NCBI RefSeq assembly: GCF_016863335.1
Contig: NZ_BOOR01000038.1
Span: 85,606 to 149,605 of the forward strand
From: Planotetraspora thailandica
GTDB taxonomy: Bacteria > Actinomycetota > Actinomycetes > Streptosporangiales > Streptosporangiaceae
Direction: 5' to 3'
Length of the DNA stretch: 64,000 nt
A program made the position numbers and the translations under genes. The notes under the pieces were generated by a model. That model was not told the origin of the DNA. It did not search any database and saw only the letters and a program-made list of their open reading frames with translations. Positions within the stretch are counted from its first letter, which is position 1, and every line of letters starts with the position of its first letter. Positions 23,566 through 31,640 of this stretch are shown one piece after another.

Positions 23566-24960
23566 TCAGGCCGGGACGGTGAGCTTCACGCCGAGGACCG
23601 GGATGTCCACCTCACCCTGCGCGTCGGTGTACCAGCGCCAGTGGGCGCCGTCGACCTCGCCGCACACGAGACCCGTCCAGCCGGCGCCGCCGGGGCCGCA
23701 CAACGCGGCCAGTTCGGCGGCCTCACGCTCGGTGGGTGTGCCCGCCATGACGACCAGGCCCTTGACCGGGCGGCGTGAGGCCGCCCCGCGCACGGTGCCA
23801 TACCGGTGCTCGACGGCGGGGGCGGTCTCCTCCACGCGGACGACCTGCTGGAGGCCGGGGGGCACGGTGAGGGGCGGGGCGCCGTCCGTGCCGCGTAGGA
23901 CGGTCACCGGGGTGTACGGCCGGCTGCGCTCCACCTCCGCGAGCAGGTTCTGCACTGCCTCGCGGGCCACGGTGTGGTCGCCGGTCACGCTCAGCACGCC
24001 GTCGAGGCGGCTGAGGTCCACGAAGACGGGCTGGCCGTCGGCGTCGGCGCCCGCACGCACCAGGCAGGCCTCGGCGGCCGAGTTCCCGGCCGCTCCGCCG
24101 GTGCCCGGCCCTGCGGCGCCGGCCCGGCCGGTCTGACGGCGCCAGCGTGTGGTGTCGAGGCTCGTCCAGGGGGCGTCCATGGCGTCCGACGGCGACAACC
24201 ACACCGTCACGCCCGCGTCGTCGACGCGCAGCGCGTGCACCGGCTTCTCCCGCCGCCGGTCGGCGGCCGAGAACTCGTCGAGGGTGCCGTACGCCCGCCG
24301 TACGGAGTCCGCGTCGGCGGCGAAGCGCTTGCTCAGCGACCGCCTGGCCTCGATCCCGCGCCTGCGCCTGCCGGGGTCGCTCAGCGTGCGGATGAGGCGG
24401 GACACGGCGGCGAACGCCCTGCGCGTCCGCTGCCGGGCCATGATGCCCGCCGTCACAAGTGCCAGGACCAGCGCGCCGAGCACCGCGACGGCGGCGGGCA
24501 GAGGAATGGTCAGGGCGTCGGTCCAGGTGGTCGCGCGGGCAGCCGACCCGTTCTCGTTTCCGGAATCCCTGGCCAGCTGCACGCCGGGGCCGGAGGCGTC
24601 CGGCGGCAGCCGCAGGATCCAGCCCGGGTGGAGCTGCTCGGACGGGTCGTTCAGCGCTCCGCCGTCCCGCTGGGCTCGCCCGCGGTTGAGCTGGAAGATC
24701 TCCCCGGCCCTTCCGGGGTCGCTCAGTGTCGCGGCGGCTATGGACTGGAGGGTGTCGGTCCCGGGGTCGTTCACCACGAACACCTTGACGAGACCGTCAC
24801 CGTCTGCGGCGCTCGCGGACGCGTTCACGCCCAGCGCCGCCCAGAAGACGCACAGCAGGACGACGACCGCTCGCAGCACCGTCCGCGCTGTGCGGCGCGC
24901 CGTCCAGGTCGTCGGCCGGTGCAGCGGCATGGCGCTGAAGCCGTTGTTCATCTTCTCCAC
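23566..24960 (-). CDS. Two-pass membrane protein with LysM-like domain
   Basis: 464 residues from GTG 24960 (ATG 24951 is an alternative). A first hydrophobic segment (AVVVLLCVFWAALGVNA, ~30-47) is followed by an exterior LysM-like domain: VNDPGTDTLQSIAAATLSDP, then FQLNRGR and LHPGWILRLP (~60-120), the pattern of peptidoglycan-binding LysM modules. A second helix (AAVAVLGALVLALVTAGIMA, ~155-175) leads to a ~285-residue cytoplasmic region that I do not recognise. Related proteins occur beside SARP-type regulators and T7SS genes in actinobacteria. It is convergent with the sigma factor. Confidence 0.75.
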   Translation of the reverse strand: MEKMNNGFSAMPLHRPTTWTARRTARTVLRAVVVLLCVFWAALGVNASASAADGDGLVKVFVVNDPGTDTLQSIAAATLSDPGRAGEIFQLNRGRAQRDGGALNDPSEQLHPGWILRLPPDASGPGVQLARDSGNENGSAARATTWTDALTIPLPAAVAVLGALVLALVTAGIMARQRTRRAFAAVSRLIRTLSDPGRRRRGIEARRSLSKRFAADADSVRRAYGTLDEFSAADRRREKPVHALRVDDAGVTVWLSPSDAMDAPWTSLDTTRWRRQTGRAGAAGPGTGGAAGNSAAEACLVRAGADADGQPVFVDLSRLDGVLSVTGDHTVAREAVQNLLAEVERSRPYTPVTVLRGTDGAPPLTVPPGLQQVVRVEETAPAVEHRYGTVRGAASRRPVKGLVVMAGTPTEREAAELAALCGPGGAGWTGLVCGEVDGAHWRWYTDAQGEVDIPVLGVKLTVPA

Positions 24961-25145
24961 CCGTGTCTGCGGTGCGCGCCGGATCGCGGCTTGTCGCTGC
25001 GGTCTCCGGCGCCTCTCACACCTCTACACGGCACGGGCCCGTAAAGGGTTCGAAAAAGATCTGCGGTGGGGAGAGGCGCCGGGACGTGAGCCGGCTTCCG
25101 AGGTGGTCGCGGGGATCGCCGGACGGGTTTCGGAGACGCGGCCGG

Positions 25146-25748
25146 TCAGACGACCCGTTCGAGCAGCGGGAAGTCGTCGCGCGGGCGAGGGACCGCGAAA
25201 TCGCGGGACTCGTCGCCGACGATGCGGGTGATGTCGATCGACCCGGGGTCTCCCTCGCTCGCTCCGGGCACCTGGGAGTGACCGAAGTGGCCTCCCCTGG
25301 CCCAGAGCCGGGTGTTGCGCTCGGACACGAGGGACTCGGGGAACGGCCGAGGAGGTCCGGCAGGCCACAGGCGGGGCACGTCCCAGGAGTCGAGCCACGA
25401 CAGGATGTCGTCGAGGCGGTCGAGCTTGGTGTCGGTGAACGGCTCATGCGCCGAGCCGATCACCCGGATCTGCACGCATACCCGCCCGTTGTTGCCCCGG
25501 TCGCCGGGGAGGCCGCCGGCGGCCCGCATGACCGGGAGGAGCTGGGAGATCTCCCCGGTCACCGGATTCCACACCAGGTGGGGCGGGCGTTTGAGCTGGA
25601 TGAGGCGCTGGGCTACCGACCGCGCGGATATTCCGTGCGGATCGGCGGGCCAGATGAACCAGACAGTCCGGGGAGCTCCACCGGCCATCGGCCCGGAGTC
25701 CTCGGAGGAGGGAATTCGGATGGCGCCGGGAAGCCATGCTTGGGCCAC
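25146..25748 (-). CDS. Amidase_2/PGRP-like protein with altered zinc site
   Basis: 200 residues from GTG 25748, set by GAGGGGGC just upstream. The layout AWLPGAIRIP, HGISARSVAQRLIQLK, HLVWNPVTGEISQLLPV, RGNNGRVCVQIRVIG, SWDVPRLWPAG and GHFGHSQVPG...DPG matches an actinobacterial group of N-acetylmuramoyl-L-alanine amidase-like (PGRP-fold) proteins. Those relatives, as I recall them, carry WHTTE after the first strand; here it reads WFIWPAD, so one zinc-ligand His is missing while the second His region is intact. There is no signal peptide, so it may bind rather than cut peptidoglycan, or be a cytoplasmic or T7SS-exported protein. Confidence 0.6.
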   Translation of the reverse strand: MAQAWLPGAIRIPSSEDSGPMAGGAPRTVWFIWPADPHGISARSVAQRLIQLKRPPHLVWNPVTGEISQLLPVMRAAGGLPGDRGNNGRVCVQIRVIGSAHEPFTDTKLDRLDDILSWLDSWDVPRLWPAGPPRPFPESLVSERNTRLWARGGHFGHSQVPGASEGDPGSIDITRIVGDESRDFAVPRPRDDFPLLERVV

Positions 25749-25899
25749 AATTGCCCCCTCAAATCCTCGGTCGCGACGTTTCTCCCCTTTCGCGCTTGGG
25801 CTGACACCTCGAAACCCAGGATTGTTACCGGCGGGAAGCCCCGGCGCGTACGGCATCGCCGCTGGTGGTGCCCATGGTGGCCATGCGCTTGGTGAGACG

Positions 25900-25938
25900 C
25901 GCCGGGGCGCCCCGAGGGGCCGTTCGGGCGCCCCGGCG
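25900..25938 (-). terminator. Terminator of sigma/anti-sigma fusion gene
   Basis: A perfect 13-base inverted repeat (CGCCGGGGCGCCC at 25900-25912, GGGCGCCCCGGCG at 25926-25938) around a 13-base loop, eight bases after the stop codon on the minus strand. No U-tract. Confidence 0.75.
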
Positions 25939-25945
25939 GATCGCA

Positions 25946-27493
25946 TCAGGCGCCCGACGGGTCGGGAGACGGGGTCGCGGGCGGGTCGTCCGAGGGCTCG
26001 CCGGCGCCCGTGCCGGTCCACGAGAGGCGGCAGGACGGGTTGCCCGCCGCGGACCGGAACGAGACGACGCCGTTGCCCGGCCGGGACGGGTCGGCGACCG
26101 TCACCGTGATCCGGCCCGCCGCGCCCGCCTTGAGCTTGCCTCGCTTCGGCGTGACCGTCAGCCCCTGGCCCACCGTCGCGGACCATTCCACGGCGGCGTT
26201 GCGGGCGGCCAGGGTGATTGCGCCACCGGTCGCCGCCCCGAGGCCGCCGGGGCAGTTCATGTCGAGCTCCGCCTGTGACAGAGGTCGCGCCGGGGTCCGC
26301 GAGAACGACGGCGTGGGCCGTGGGGAGGCCGTCCGGGTGGGCGTCCCGCTCGCACTCGGCGGCGGAGCGGAGCGCGAGGGCGACGGCGTGGGCTCAGTCG
26401 GGCCGTCGGACGCCTCCGGCTCCGGGAGGTCGTCGCCGACGTCGGGCGCGGTCGTGAGCACCTCCTGCGGCGCGGGCGGCGGATTCATCGCCTCCAGGCG
26501 GCGCTGCGGCGCCTGGGTGTAGACCAGGGTGGCCGCGCCGGCCCCGCCGAACACCACGACCGCGGCCAGCAGCACCGGGGTGGTGCGGCGGCGCTTGCGG
26601 GAACCGCGACGCCTCCTGGCGCCGCTGCTCCGCGACTCCGTCCCGCCGGCGGGGAAGCCCCTGCGGTCGACGCGGCCGGCCTGCTCGACGACGGCCGCGC
26701 GCGTGTGCTCCCGTTCGGGGTCGGTGCACGTCGCGATCACCTGGCGGCGCAGCGACAGCCGGGGGTAGGCGACCGGGAGCATCGCGAGCAGAGATTCGGC
26801 GGAGACGTGCCGTTCGCGCCCCTCCTTGCAGACCTTGCATCCGCTGATGTGCCTGCTCAGCCTCCTGCGCAGCGACGGGCTGAGCGGGCCGTCCTGCCAG
26901 GAGGCGCCCACGCCGGAGTCGACGAGGGCCGACAGGTCGGGGCAGTGGGCCCGGCCGACGCGGGCCAGGACGATCGCGGCGGCGGCGTTCTCCAGTTGGT
27001 CGCGGGCACGGGTGATGCGCCCGGCGGCCTGCCGGGAGGTGACGCCCAGCACCGCGCCGACCTCCGCGGAGGACAGGCCGTGCCGTACGGACAGGTGGAG
27101 GGCCTGGCGCTCGTCGCGCCCGAGTTCGGCGAGGGACTCGCGGACGAGGTCGGCGAGCAGCGGATCGGCGGGCTCCTCGCCGAGGATCGGCGCGGACGTG
27201 CCGTGCGGCGGGGTGCGCCCGCCCGTCGAGCAGCGCGCCCGGGTCAGCGCGTACAGCCAGGCGCGCAGCCGGGTGGGCTCCTTCAGCAGGTCCACCCGCG
27301 CGTGCGCGACGACCAGGCTGTCGTGGACGGCGTCCGCGGCGAGATCCTGGTCGTGCACAAGCGAATGGGCGTAGTCGTTCAGCCGGTCGGCATAGGCGTC
27401 GTAGAGACCGGCGGGAGCATGTGGGTCCCCGCGCCGGAGCGCTTCCAGAATTCGATGATCGTCGGTGCGGCCGACGTCCGGCCATCCGGGCAA
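25946..27493 (-). CDS. ECF sigma factor fused to zinc-finger, membrane helix and exterior domain
   Basis: 515 residues from TTG 27493, chosen because GGGGAGG precedes it; a GTG at 27544 has no RBS. Residues ~10-175 hold sigma region 2 (YDAYADRLNDYAHSLVHDQDLAADAVHDSL) and region 4 (LGRDERQALHLSVRHGLSSAEVGAVLGVTSRQ). A zf-HC2-like motif follows (RHISGCKVCKEG, His-x3-Cys-x2-Cys), the hallmark of ZAS anti-sigma factors. Next come a basic stretch, one transmembrane helix (TPVLLAAVVVFGGAGAATLVY), a Ser/Thr/Pro linker and a ~100-residue Ig-like exterior domain containing two Cys. The protein thus joins sigma and anti-sigma functions in one chain; release would presumably need proteolysis or conformational change. 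Confidence 0.85.
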   Translation of the reverse strand: MPGWPDVGRTDDHRILEALRRGDPHAPAGLYDAYADRLNDYAHSLVHDQDLAADAVHDSLVVAHARVDLLKEPTRLRAWLYALTRARCSTGGRTPPHGTSAPILGEEPADPLLADLVRESLAELGRDERQALHLSVRHGLSSAEVGAVLGVTSRQAAGRITRARDQLENAAAAIVLARVGRAHCPDLSALVDSGVGASWQDGPLSPSLRRRLSRHISGCKVCKEGRERHVSAESLLAMLPVAYPRLSLRRQVIATCTDPEREHTRAAVVEQAGRVDRRGFPAGGTESRSSGARRRRGSRKRRRTTPVLLAAVVVFGGAGAATLVYTQAPQRRLEAMNPPPAPQEVLTTAPDVGDDLPEPEASDGPTEPTPSPSRSAPPPSASGTPTRTASPRPTPSFSRTPARPLSQAELDMNCPGGLGAATGGAITLAARNAAVEWSATVGQGLTVTPKRGKLKAGAAGRITVTVADPSRPGNGVVSFRSAAGNPSCRLSWTGTGAGEPSDDPPATPSPDPSGA

Positions 27494-27651
27494 CAGATGT
27501 TCCTCCCCGCGTGACGGAAACCAGATCCAAGCCAGTCCCCACACGAGAGATGACGCCGTTCCGACGGCCTTCGTTTACTGATCCGTAGGCCATGCTCACT
27601 AGGCATGACCTGCGAAAACTGTGGTCTGAGCGAGTGCTGCGGCAAAAGTGA

Positions 27652-27678
27652 ACGCCGGGTCCCAATGGGGCCCGGCGT
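27652..27678 (-). terminator. Terminator of VWA gene
   Basis: A 12-base stem (27652-27663 with 27667-27678, one G-T wobble) closes a 3-base loop, 17 bases after the stop at 27696 on the minus strand. Short T-runs are present downstream. Confidence 0.8.
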
Positions 27679-27695
27679 CAACTCAAGTCGTGCGG

Positions 27696-29489
27696 TTACT
27701 TCTGGGTCCCCCCGCAGTTGGGCGCGCAGAGGCGGCGCGCGATGCCCTGCAGGAAGATCTTGCGGATCTCCAGCACGTTCTGCGGGAAGTACGCGGCGCC
27801 GCCGGTGGCCGTGGCGATCGCCTTCATCTGCGTCCGGTTCTCGTCCTTCGTGGTGTTGAACGAGATGATCAGGATGCTGATCGGCTTCTTGGGGTTGTAG
27901 GCCTGCTTGAGCCGCTGCAGGATGCCCGCGTTGGAGATGCCGCCGTTCGGGTCGTCGTTCCCGACGCCGTCGGTGAACAGGATGATCGTGTTGACCTTGT
28001 CGGGCTCATAGCTCTTCGACATGTTCTGGTAGGCCGCCCAGAGCGTGTCGTTGAGGCCGGTGTTGCCGGTGGGGATCGCCTTGGTCTGCTGCAGAGCCTG
28101 CTGGATGACGTCGCGCCGGGTCACGCCGTTGATCTGCTGGGCGAGCGGGCCGATCGGCACGATCTGCTTCCAGTCGACGCCCTTGCCGCGGAGGTTGTCG
28201 GAGAACGCCCAGATGCCGAGCTCGGCCTTGTCGGGGAAGAGCTTGAGGCCTTCGATGCCGACGCCGGAGATGGCCTGCATCCGGGTGACGCCCGACTTGT
28301 CGGCGGGCAGGGCCATGGTGCCCGAGATGTCGATCAACGCGAGGATCTTGGTGCCGAGCTTGATCTGCTGCCAGGCCTGCGCCAGCTTGGTGATGCTCGC
28401 CGCGTCGGGGATCGGCAGTTCCTTGGGCTTCTTCGGATTGACGCCGTAGTCGGCCTTGAGTCTGCCGCCGGCCTTGCCGTCCGGCGCGCGGAAGCCGTAC
28501 GCCTGGACGACCTGCCGGCCCGCGGCCGAGGTCACCTGCGCCGAGAACGCCTCCGCGGCCTTGCGGAGCTGCTCGTCCTTGGCGGTGACGATGATCGGGT
28601 AGTCGAGGCTGACCGTGCCCTCCGCCGGATAGAGCGCGACGGCGGGGTTGGCCGGGGACTTCCCGGTGTTGAACGCCCAGACCGCCTGCTCGGAGGAGAT
28701 GCCCACAGGGATGCGCGTCGCGGTCTTGGTGAGCGTCGCGAACAGGCTGTCCGGGCTCGGCACGGTCGACTCCGACAGCTGGCGAAGCACGCCGACGAGG
28801 GTGTCCTCACTGCCGCCGGCGGCCTTCAGCACGCCCGCGCCCGCAAGGAGGGCGCTGAGCCCGGCGGCGTTCTGCGTGGGGTCGAGCGCGAGCACGCGGA
28901 CCTTCTTGGCCAGGCCGTCGGGGTTGGCGGCGTTGGCGGCGCTCATGAGCCCGGTCCAGCTCGCCGGGCTGAAGGCCGCTTTCAGCTTCGTGGCGCCCGC
29001 CTTGGACGCGGTGAGCACCACGGGGGAGTCGGCCGCATGGCCCGCCGGCTTCAGCGACGGGCCGCCCGCCTTGGCCGTCCCCGCCAGCCAGAGGCTGGAG
29101 TCGGGGATCCACAGGGCGGGGTCCACCTTCGTGGTGGTGGGGCCGCTGCCCGCCATCGTGTTGGCGACGTCGGAGGAGTCGGCCGCGGTGACCGTGACGG
29201 CCACGCACTTGCCGTCGACCCGCAGGTTCTTCGCGTCCTTGGCGATCTTCTCGACGGCCGGCTGGATGTCCGGCGAGGCGACGACCGGTAACGCGACCTT
29301 GGCGCCCCCGCTGTCGCAGCTCGGGTTCTTGTTGAAGACGACGTAGGCGCCGACACCGCAGAGGACGGCGAAGGCCGCCGCGCCCGCGAGGGGGGCGAAG
29401 ACCCTGCCGCGGCTGGCGCGCCGACGGGGTGGCGGTTCGTTGTGTGGTTCGAATCCGCCATCGAGTTCGTCTGTGCGGTGCCGTCCCAT
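27696..29489 (-). CDS. Membrane-anchored substrate-binding/VWA protein
   Basis: 597 residues. A short cytoplasmic Pro/Arg-rich N-terminus precedes one transmembrane helix (FAPLAGAAAFAVLCGVGAYVVF, ~31-52). Residues ~65-370 resemble an extracellular solute-binding fold of the SBP_bac_11 type. Residues ~385-590 form a von Willebrand A domain with a MIDAS-like start (ALIDISGTM; canonical DxSxS reads DISGT), TGNTGLND and ILFTDGVGND. VWA domains bind partners through a metal. RBS GAGG lies before ATG 29489. It is cotranscribable only with itself, being bounded by a terminator and a divergent promoter. It is likely a surface adhesion or sensing protein. Confidence 0.85.
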   Translation of the reverse strand: MGRHRTDELDGGFEPHNEPPPRRRASRGRVFAPLAGAAAFAVLCGVGAYVVFNKNPSCDSGGAKVALPVVASPDIQPAVEKIAKDAKNLRVDGKCVAVTVTAADSSDVANTMAGSGPTTTKVDPALWIPDSSLWLAGTAKAGGPSLKPAGHAADSPVVLTASKAGATKLKAAFSPASWTGLMSAANAANPDGLAKKVRVLALDPTQNAAGLSALLAGAGVLKAAGGSEDTLVGVLRQLSESTVPSPDSLFATLTKTATRIPVGISSEQAVWAFNTGKSPANPAVALYPAEGTVSLDYPIIVTAKDEQLRKAAEAFSAQVTSAAGRQVVQAYGFRAPDGKAGGRLKADYGVNPKKPKELPIPDAASITKLAQAWQQIKLGTKILALIDISGTMALPADKSGVTRMQAISGVGIEGLKLFPDKAELGIWAFSDNLRGKGVDWKQIVPIGPLAQQINGVTRRDVIQQALQQTKAIPTGNTGLNDTLWAAYQNMSKSYEPDKVNTIILFTDGVGNDDPNGGISNAGILQRLKQAYNPKKPISILIISFNTTKDENRTQMKAIATATGGAAYFPQNVLEIRKIFLQGIARRLCAPNCGGTQK

Positions 29490-29666
29490 GTGGTCCTCTT
29501 TGGAGTCGACTGGCTCCCGAGGGTACGCACCTCGGCGAGACCATTTAGGGAGATTCTGCGTAATGCTTACGGCACGATACTGGCTATGCCATCCATGGCA
29601 AAACGCTGATCATGGTGCAGCGATTACGAAAAGTCATACCAAACGGGCACTTTGTAAGCCATCTTG

Positions 29667-29703
29667 CGATACATCTTGACCCCGAAGAAACGCGATGTAT
29701 CGT
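29667..29703 (+). promoter_or_regulatory. Promoter bracketed by a perfect operator repeat
   Basis: -35 TTGACC (29676-29681) and -10 TATCGT (29698-29703) are separated by 16 bases. A perfect inverted repeat, CGATACATC (29667-29675) and GATGTATCG (29694-29702), abuts the -35 on one side and overlaps the -10 on the other. ATACAT/ATGTAT half-sites recall PadR-type operators. The local AT content is high for this genome. It points to the + strand gene at 29728. Confidence 0.65.
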
Positions 29704-29727
29704 GATGCGTAAAGCGCGGGGGTGGCG

Positions 29728-30324
29728 ATGATCGTGAACGGCGGCATCGGCGACATCGGTGGCCGGAACGGCACGGCGGACCACGCGGCCGTCGCCGTCG
29801 ACGGCGGTCCTCTCGCGGCGTGCCGGCGGCGGCCGGGCGACCTCGTCCTCATCGAGTTCGCCGAGCCCGGGTGCACCCCCGAAGTCAGGCAGGAGCTACG
29901 CACCCTCACGTGCCTGCGGGACGTCGTGCTCTCGGGGCGGTACGCCCGGGCGTGGACCGATCCCGGGGGTGGGGCGGCGCTGGTCCGGGCCCTGCGCGCG
30001 ATCGACCTCGACCTCGCGGTCGTGACCTTTCAGTGGCAGCAGGAACCGCCGTTCCACGCCTTCCACCCTCCCCGTACGGCCACGCCCGCCAACCCGGCGG
30101 CGACGGCCGGGTCGAACCACCACCAGCCGGCGGCGCCGGTGGCCAGCCCCACCAGGACGGCGGCGGCCGTCGCGGCGCAGAGCAGGTTCTGGGTTCCCTC
30201 TCCCGTCGTCGCCGCCGAGCCCAGCCTGGCCCCGAGTCGGCGTTTGGCCGCCCCGAGCAGTGGCATGCTCACCAAGCTGATCGTCGTCACGGCGAACCCG
30301 AGCACGGTGGGCGCGGCCCTGTGA
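29728..30324 (+). CDS. Hypothetical protein with long antisense overlap
   Basis: 198 codons from ATG 29728, preceded by GGGGG five bases upstream and by the operator-bearing promoter at 29667-29703; GTG 29722 is also possible. The first ~100 residues (GDLVLIEFAEPGCTPEVRQELRTLTCLRDVV, then RALRAIDLDLAVVTFQ) look like a small alpha/beta protein; I do not recognise it. The remaining ~97 codons are antisense to the 3' half of a convergent CDF-type gene and are low-complexity, so they may be a run-on after loss of the original stop. Start evidence is good; the C-terminus is doubtful. Confidence 0.5.
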   Translation: MIVNGGIGDIGGRNGTADHAAVAVDGGPLAACRRRPGDLVLIEFAEPGCTPEVRQELRTLTCLRDVVLSGRYARAWTDPGGGAALVRALRAIDLDLAVVTFQWQQEPPFHAFHPPRTATPANPAATAGSNHHQPAAPVASPTRTAAAVAAQSRFWVPSPVVAAEPSLAPSRRLAAPSSGMLTKLIVVTANPSTVGAAL

Positions 30325-30662
30325 CCCTGGGCCAGGTCGTAGGCCACGTGCAGCAGCAGGTACGGCGCGAGCAGCCAGAAGCTGATCGCCACCGCCTTGG
30401 TCGCCGTCGCCTCCGCGGACGCCGAGCCGAGCCGTACACCGGTGAAGCGCCACACGACGATCAGGCTGGCCAGGGCCTCCACGAGTGAGGACAGGCCCCA
30501 CCCGATCAGCGCGACGGAATCCGCCGACAGACCGGCCCACAGGCCGAGCGTGCTTTCCGCGCCGAGCCAGACGAGCGTCGCGAGTGACAGGGTGCGGGCC
30601 AGCCGCGCGTCCTTGAGCCAGGGCTCCGTGCGGACGCCGGCGTGGACGTGGCCGTGATCCAT
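30030..30662 (-). CDS. CDF-like cation transporter (short)
   Basis: 210 residues, about six hydrophobic segments. ADSVALIGWGLSSLVEALASLIVVWR (about residues 46-72) matches helix II of the cation diffusion facilitator family, but the usual Asp-x-x-x-Asp metal ligands are altered and the C-terminal cytoplasmic domain is absent. His residues occur at the N-terminus (MDHGHVHAG), and the protein ends with Cys-Cys-His, a possible metal-binding tail. ATG 30662 has no RBS and an ATG at 30710 is an alternative. It is divergent from the SpoU methyltransferase. It may be a divergent CDF member or a family relative with other function. Confidence 0.7.
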   Translation of the reverse strand: MDHGHVHAGVRTEPWLKDARLARTLSLATLVWLGAESTLGLWAGLSADSVALIGWGLSSLVEALASLIVVWRFTGVRLGSASAEATATKAVAISFWLLAPYLLLHVAYDLAQGHRAAPTVLGFAVTTISLVSMPLLGAAKRRLGARLGSAATTGEGTQNLLCAATAAAVLVGLATGAAGWWWFDPAVAAGLAGVAVRGGWKAWNGGSCCH

Positions 30663-30800
30663 GAGGGGGCTCGTGTGCGTTCGCCGGTCAGGCACCTGTC
30701 CCCCGATCATGCGGGCCGATATGGCGTTGAGCACTGTATCGGTCACCCAGGGTGACGTTCGGGGAGGTCGGCAAAGACCGGGCAACGGTCGCGCAAGCCG

Positions 30801-30806
30801 TACCCT
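30801..30806 (+). promoter_or_regulatory. -10 box of leaderless SpoU methyltransferase gene
   Basis: TACCCT ends six bases before GTG 30813; no RBS is visible. Confidence 0.45.
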
Positions 30807-30812
30807 TGGCGC

Positions 30813-31640
30813 GTGGTCATCCCGGTCGAAGACGCCGCCGATCCCCGTCTGGCGGACTACACGCGCCTGCGCGACGTCGACCTGCGCAAGAGCATGGAGG
30901 GCGCGCAGGGGCTGTTCGTCGCCGAAGGCGAGAAGGTCATCAGGCGTGCCGTGGGGGCCGGGCACCCGGTGCGCTCGGTGCTGACGACGGCCAAGTGGCT
31001 CGGCCAGCTGGCGGACGTGACCCGCGACGTCACCGTCTATCTGGTGTCCGACGAGGTCATGGAGGGCGTGACCGGCTTCCAGGTGCATCGGGGGGCGCTG
31101 GCCTCCATGGAGCGCCTGCCCCTTCCGCCCGTACCCGAGGTGCTGGCGGGCAAGGACAGCCGCACGGGGCCGCCACGCAGGATCGTGGTCCTGGAGGATC
31201 TGGTCGACCACGGCAACGTCGGGGCCATCTTCCGCTGCGCCGCCGCCCTGGGCGTCGACGCGATCGTGTTGTCGCCCCGCTGCGCCGACCCGCTGTACCG
31301 CCGGTCGGTGAAGGTGTCGATGGGTGCGGTGTTCGCGATCCCGTACGCCCGCATGACCGACTGGCACGACGGCCTGGCGGAGATCCGCGCGGCGGGCTTC
31401 CAGTTGCTGGCTCTGACTCCTGATCGCCATGCGACGGCGTTGGGCGACGCGCCCCTGAAGGAGCGCGTCGCCCTCATGCTCGGCTCCGAGGGCGACGGCC
31501 TGTCGTCCCACTGGCTGCACGAGGCCGATCTGCCGGTGCGCATCCCGATGAGCGAAACGGCCATGGACCTCGGGGTCGACTCGCTCAACGTCGTGGCCGC
31601 CGCCGCGATCGCCTGCCACAGCCTGGTGGCCCGGGGTTAG
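30813..31640 (+). CDS. SpoU/TrmH-family RNA 2'-O-methyltransferase
   Basis: 275 residues. The N-terminal substrate-binding domain contains FVAEGEKVIRRAV (35-47), and the C-terminal SPOUT knot shows the three family motifs: HGNVGAIFRCAAALG, LMLGSEGDGLS and IPMSETAMDLGVDSLNVVAAAA. Such enzymes methylate ribose 2'-OH in rRNA or tRNA using S-adenosylmethionine and act as dimers. Some relatives confer resistance to peptide antibiotics (thiostrepton type), but none of that context is present, so a housekeeping rRNA/tRNA target is more likely. Its stop overlaps that of the convergent DD-carboxypeptidase by three bases. Confidence 0.9.
   Translation: MVIPVEDAADPRLADYTRLRDVDLRKSMEGAQGLFVAEGEKVIRRAVGAGHPVRSVLTTAKWLGQLADVTRDVTVYLVSDEVMEGVTGFQVHRGALASMERLPLPPVPEVLAGKDSRTGPPRRIVVLEDLVDHGNVGAIFRCAAALGVDAIVLSPRCADPLYRRSVKVSMGAVFAIPYARMTDWHDGLAEIRAAGFQLLALTPDRHATALGDAPLKERVALMLGSEGDGLSSHWLHEADLPVRIPMSETAMDLGVDSLNVVAAAAIACHSLVARG

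Noticed and set aside
30663..31619. Upstream extension of the CDF-like gene
   Set aside because: Overlaps the SpoU methyltransferase antisense; the hydrophobic protein begins at 30662.
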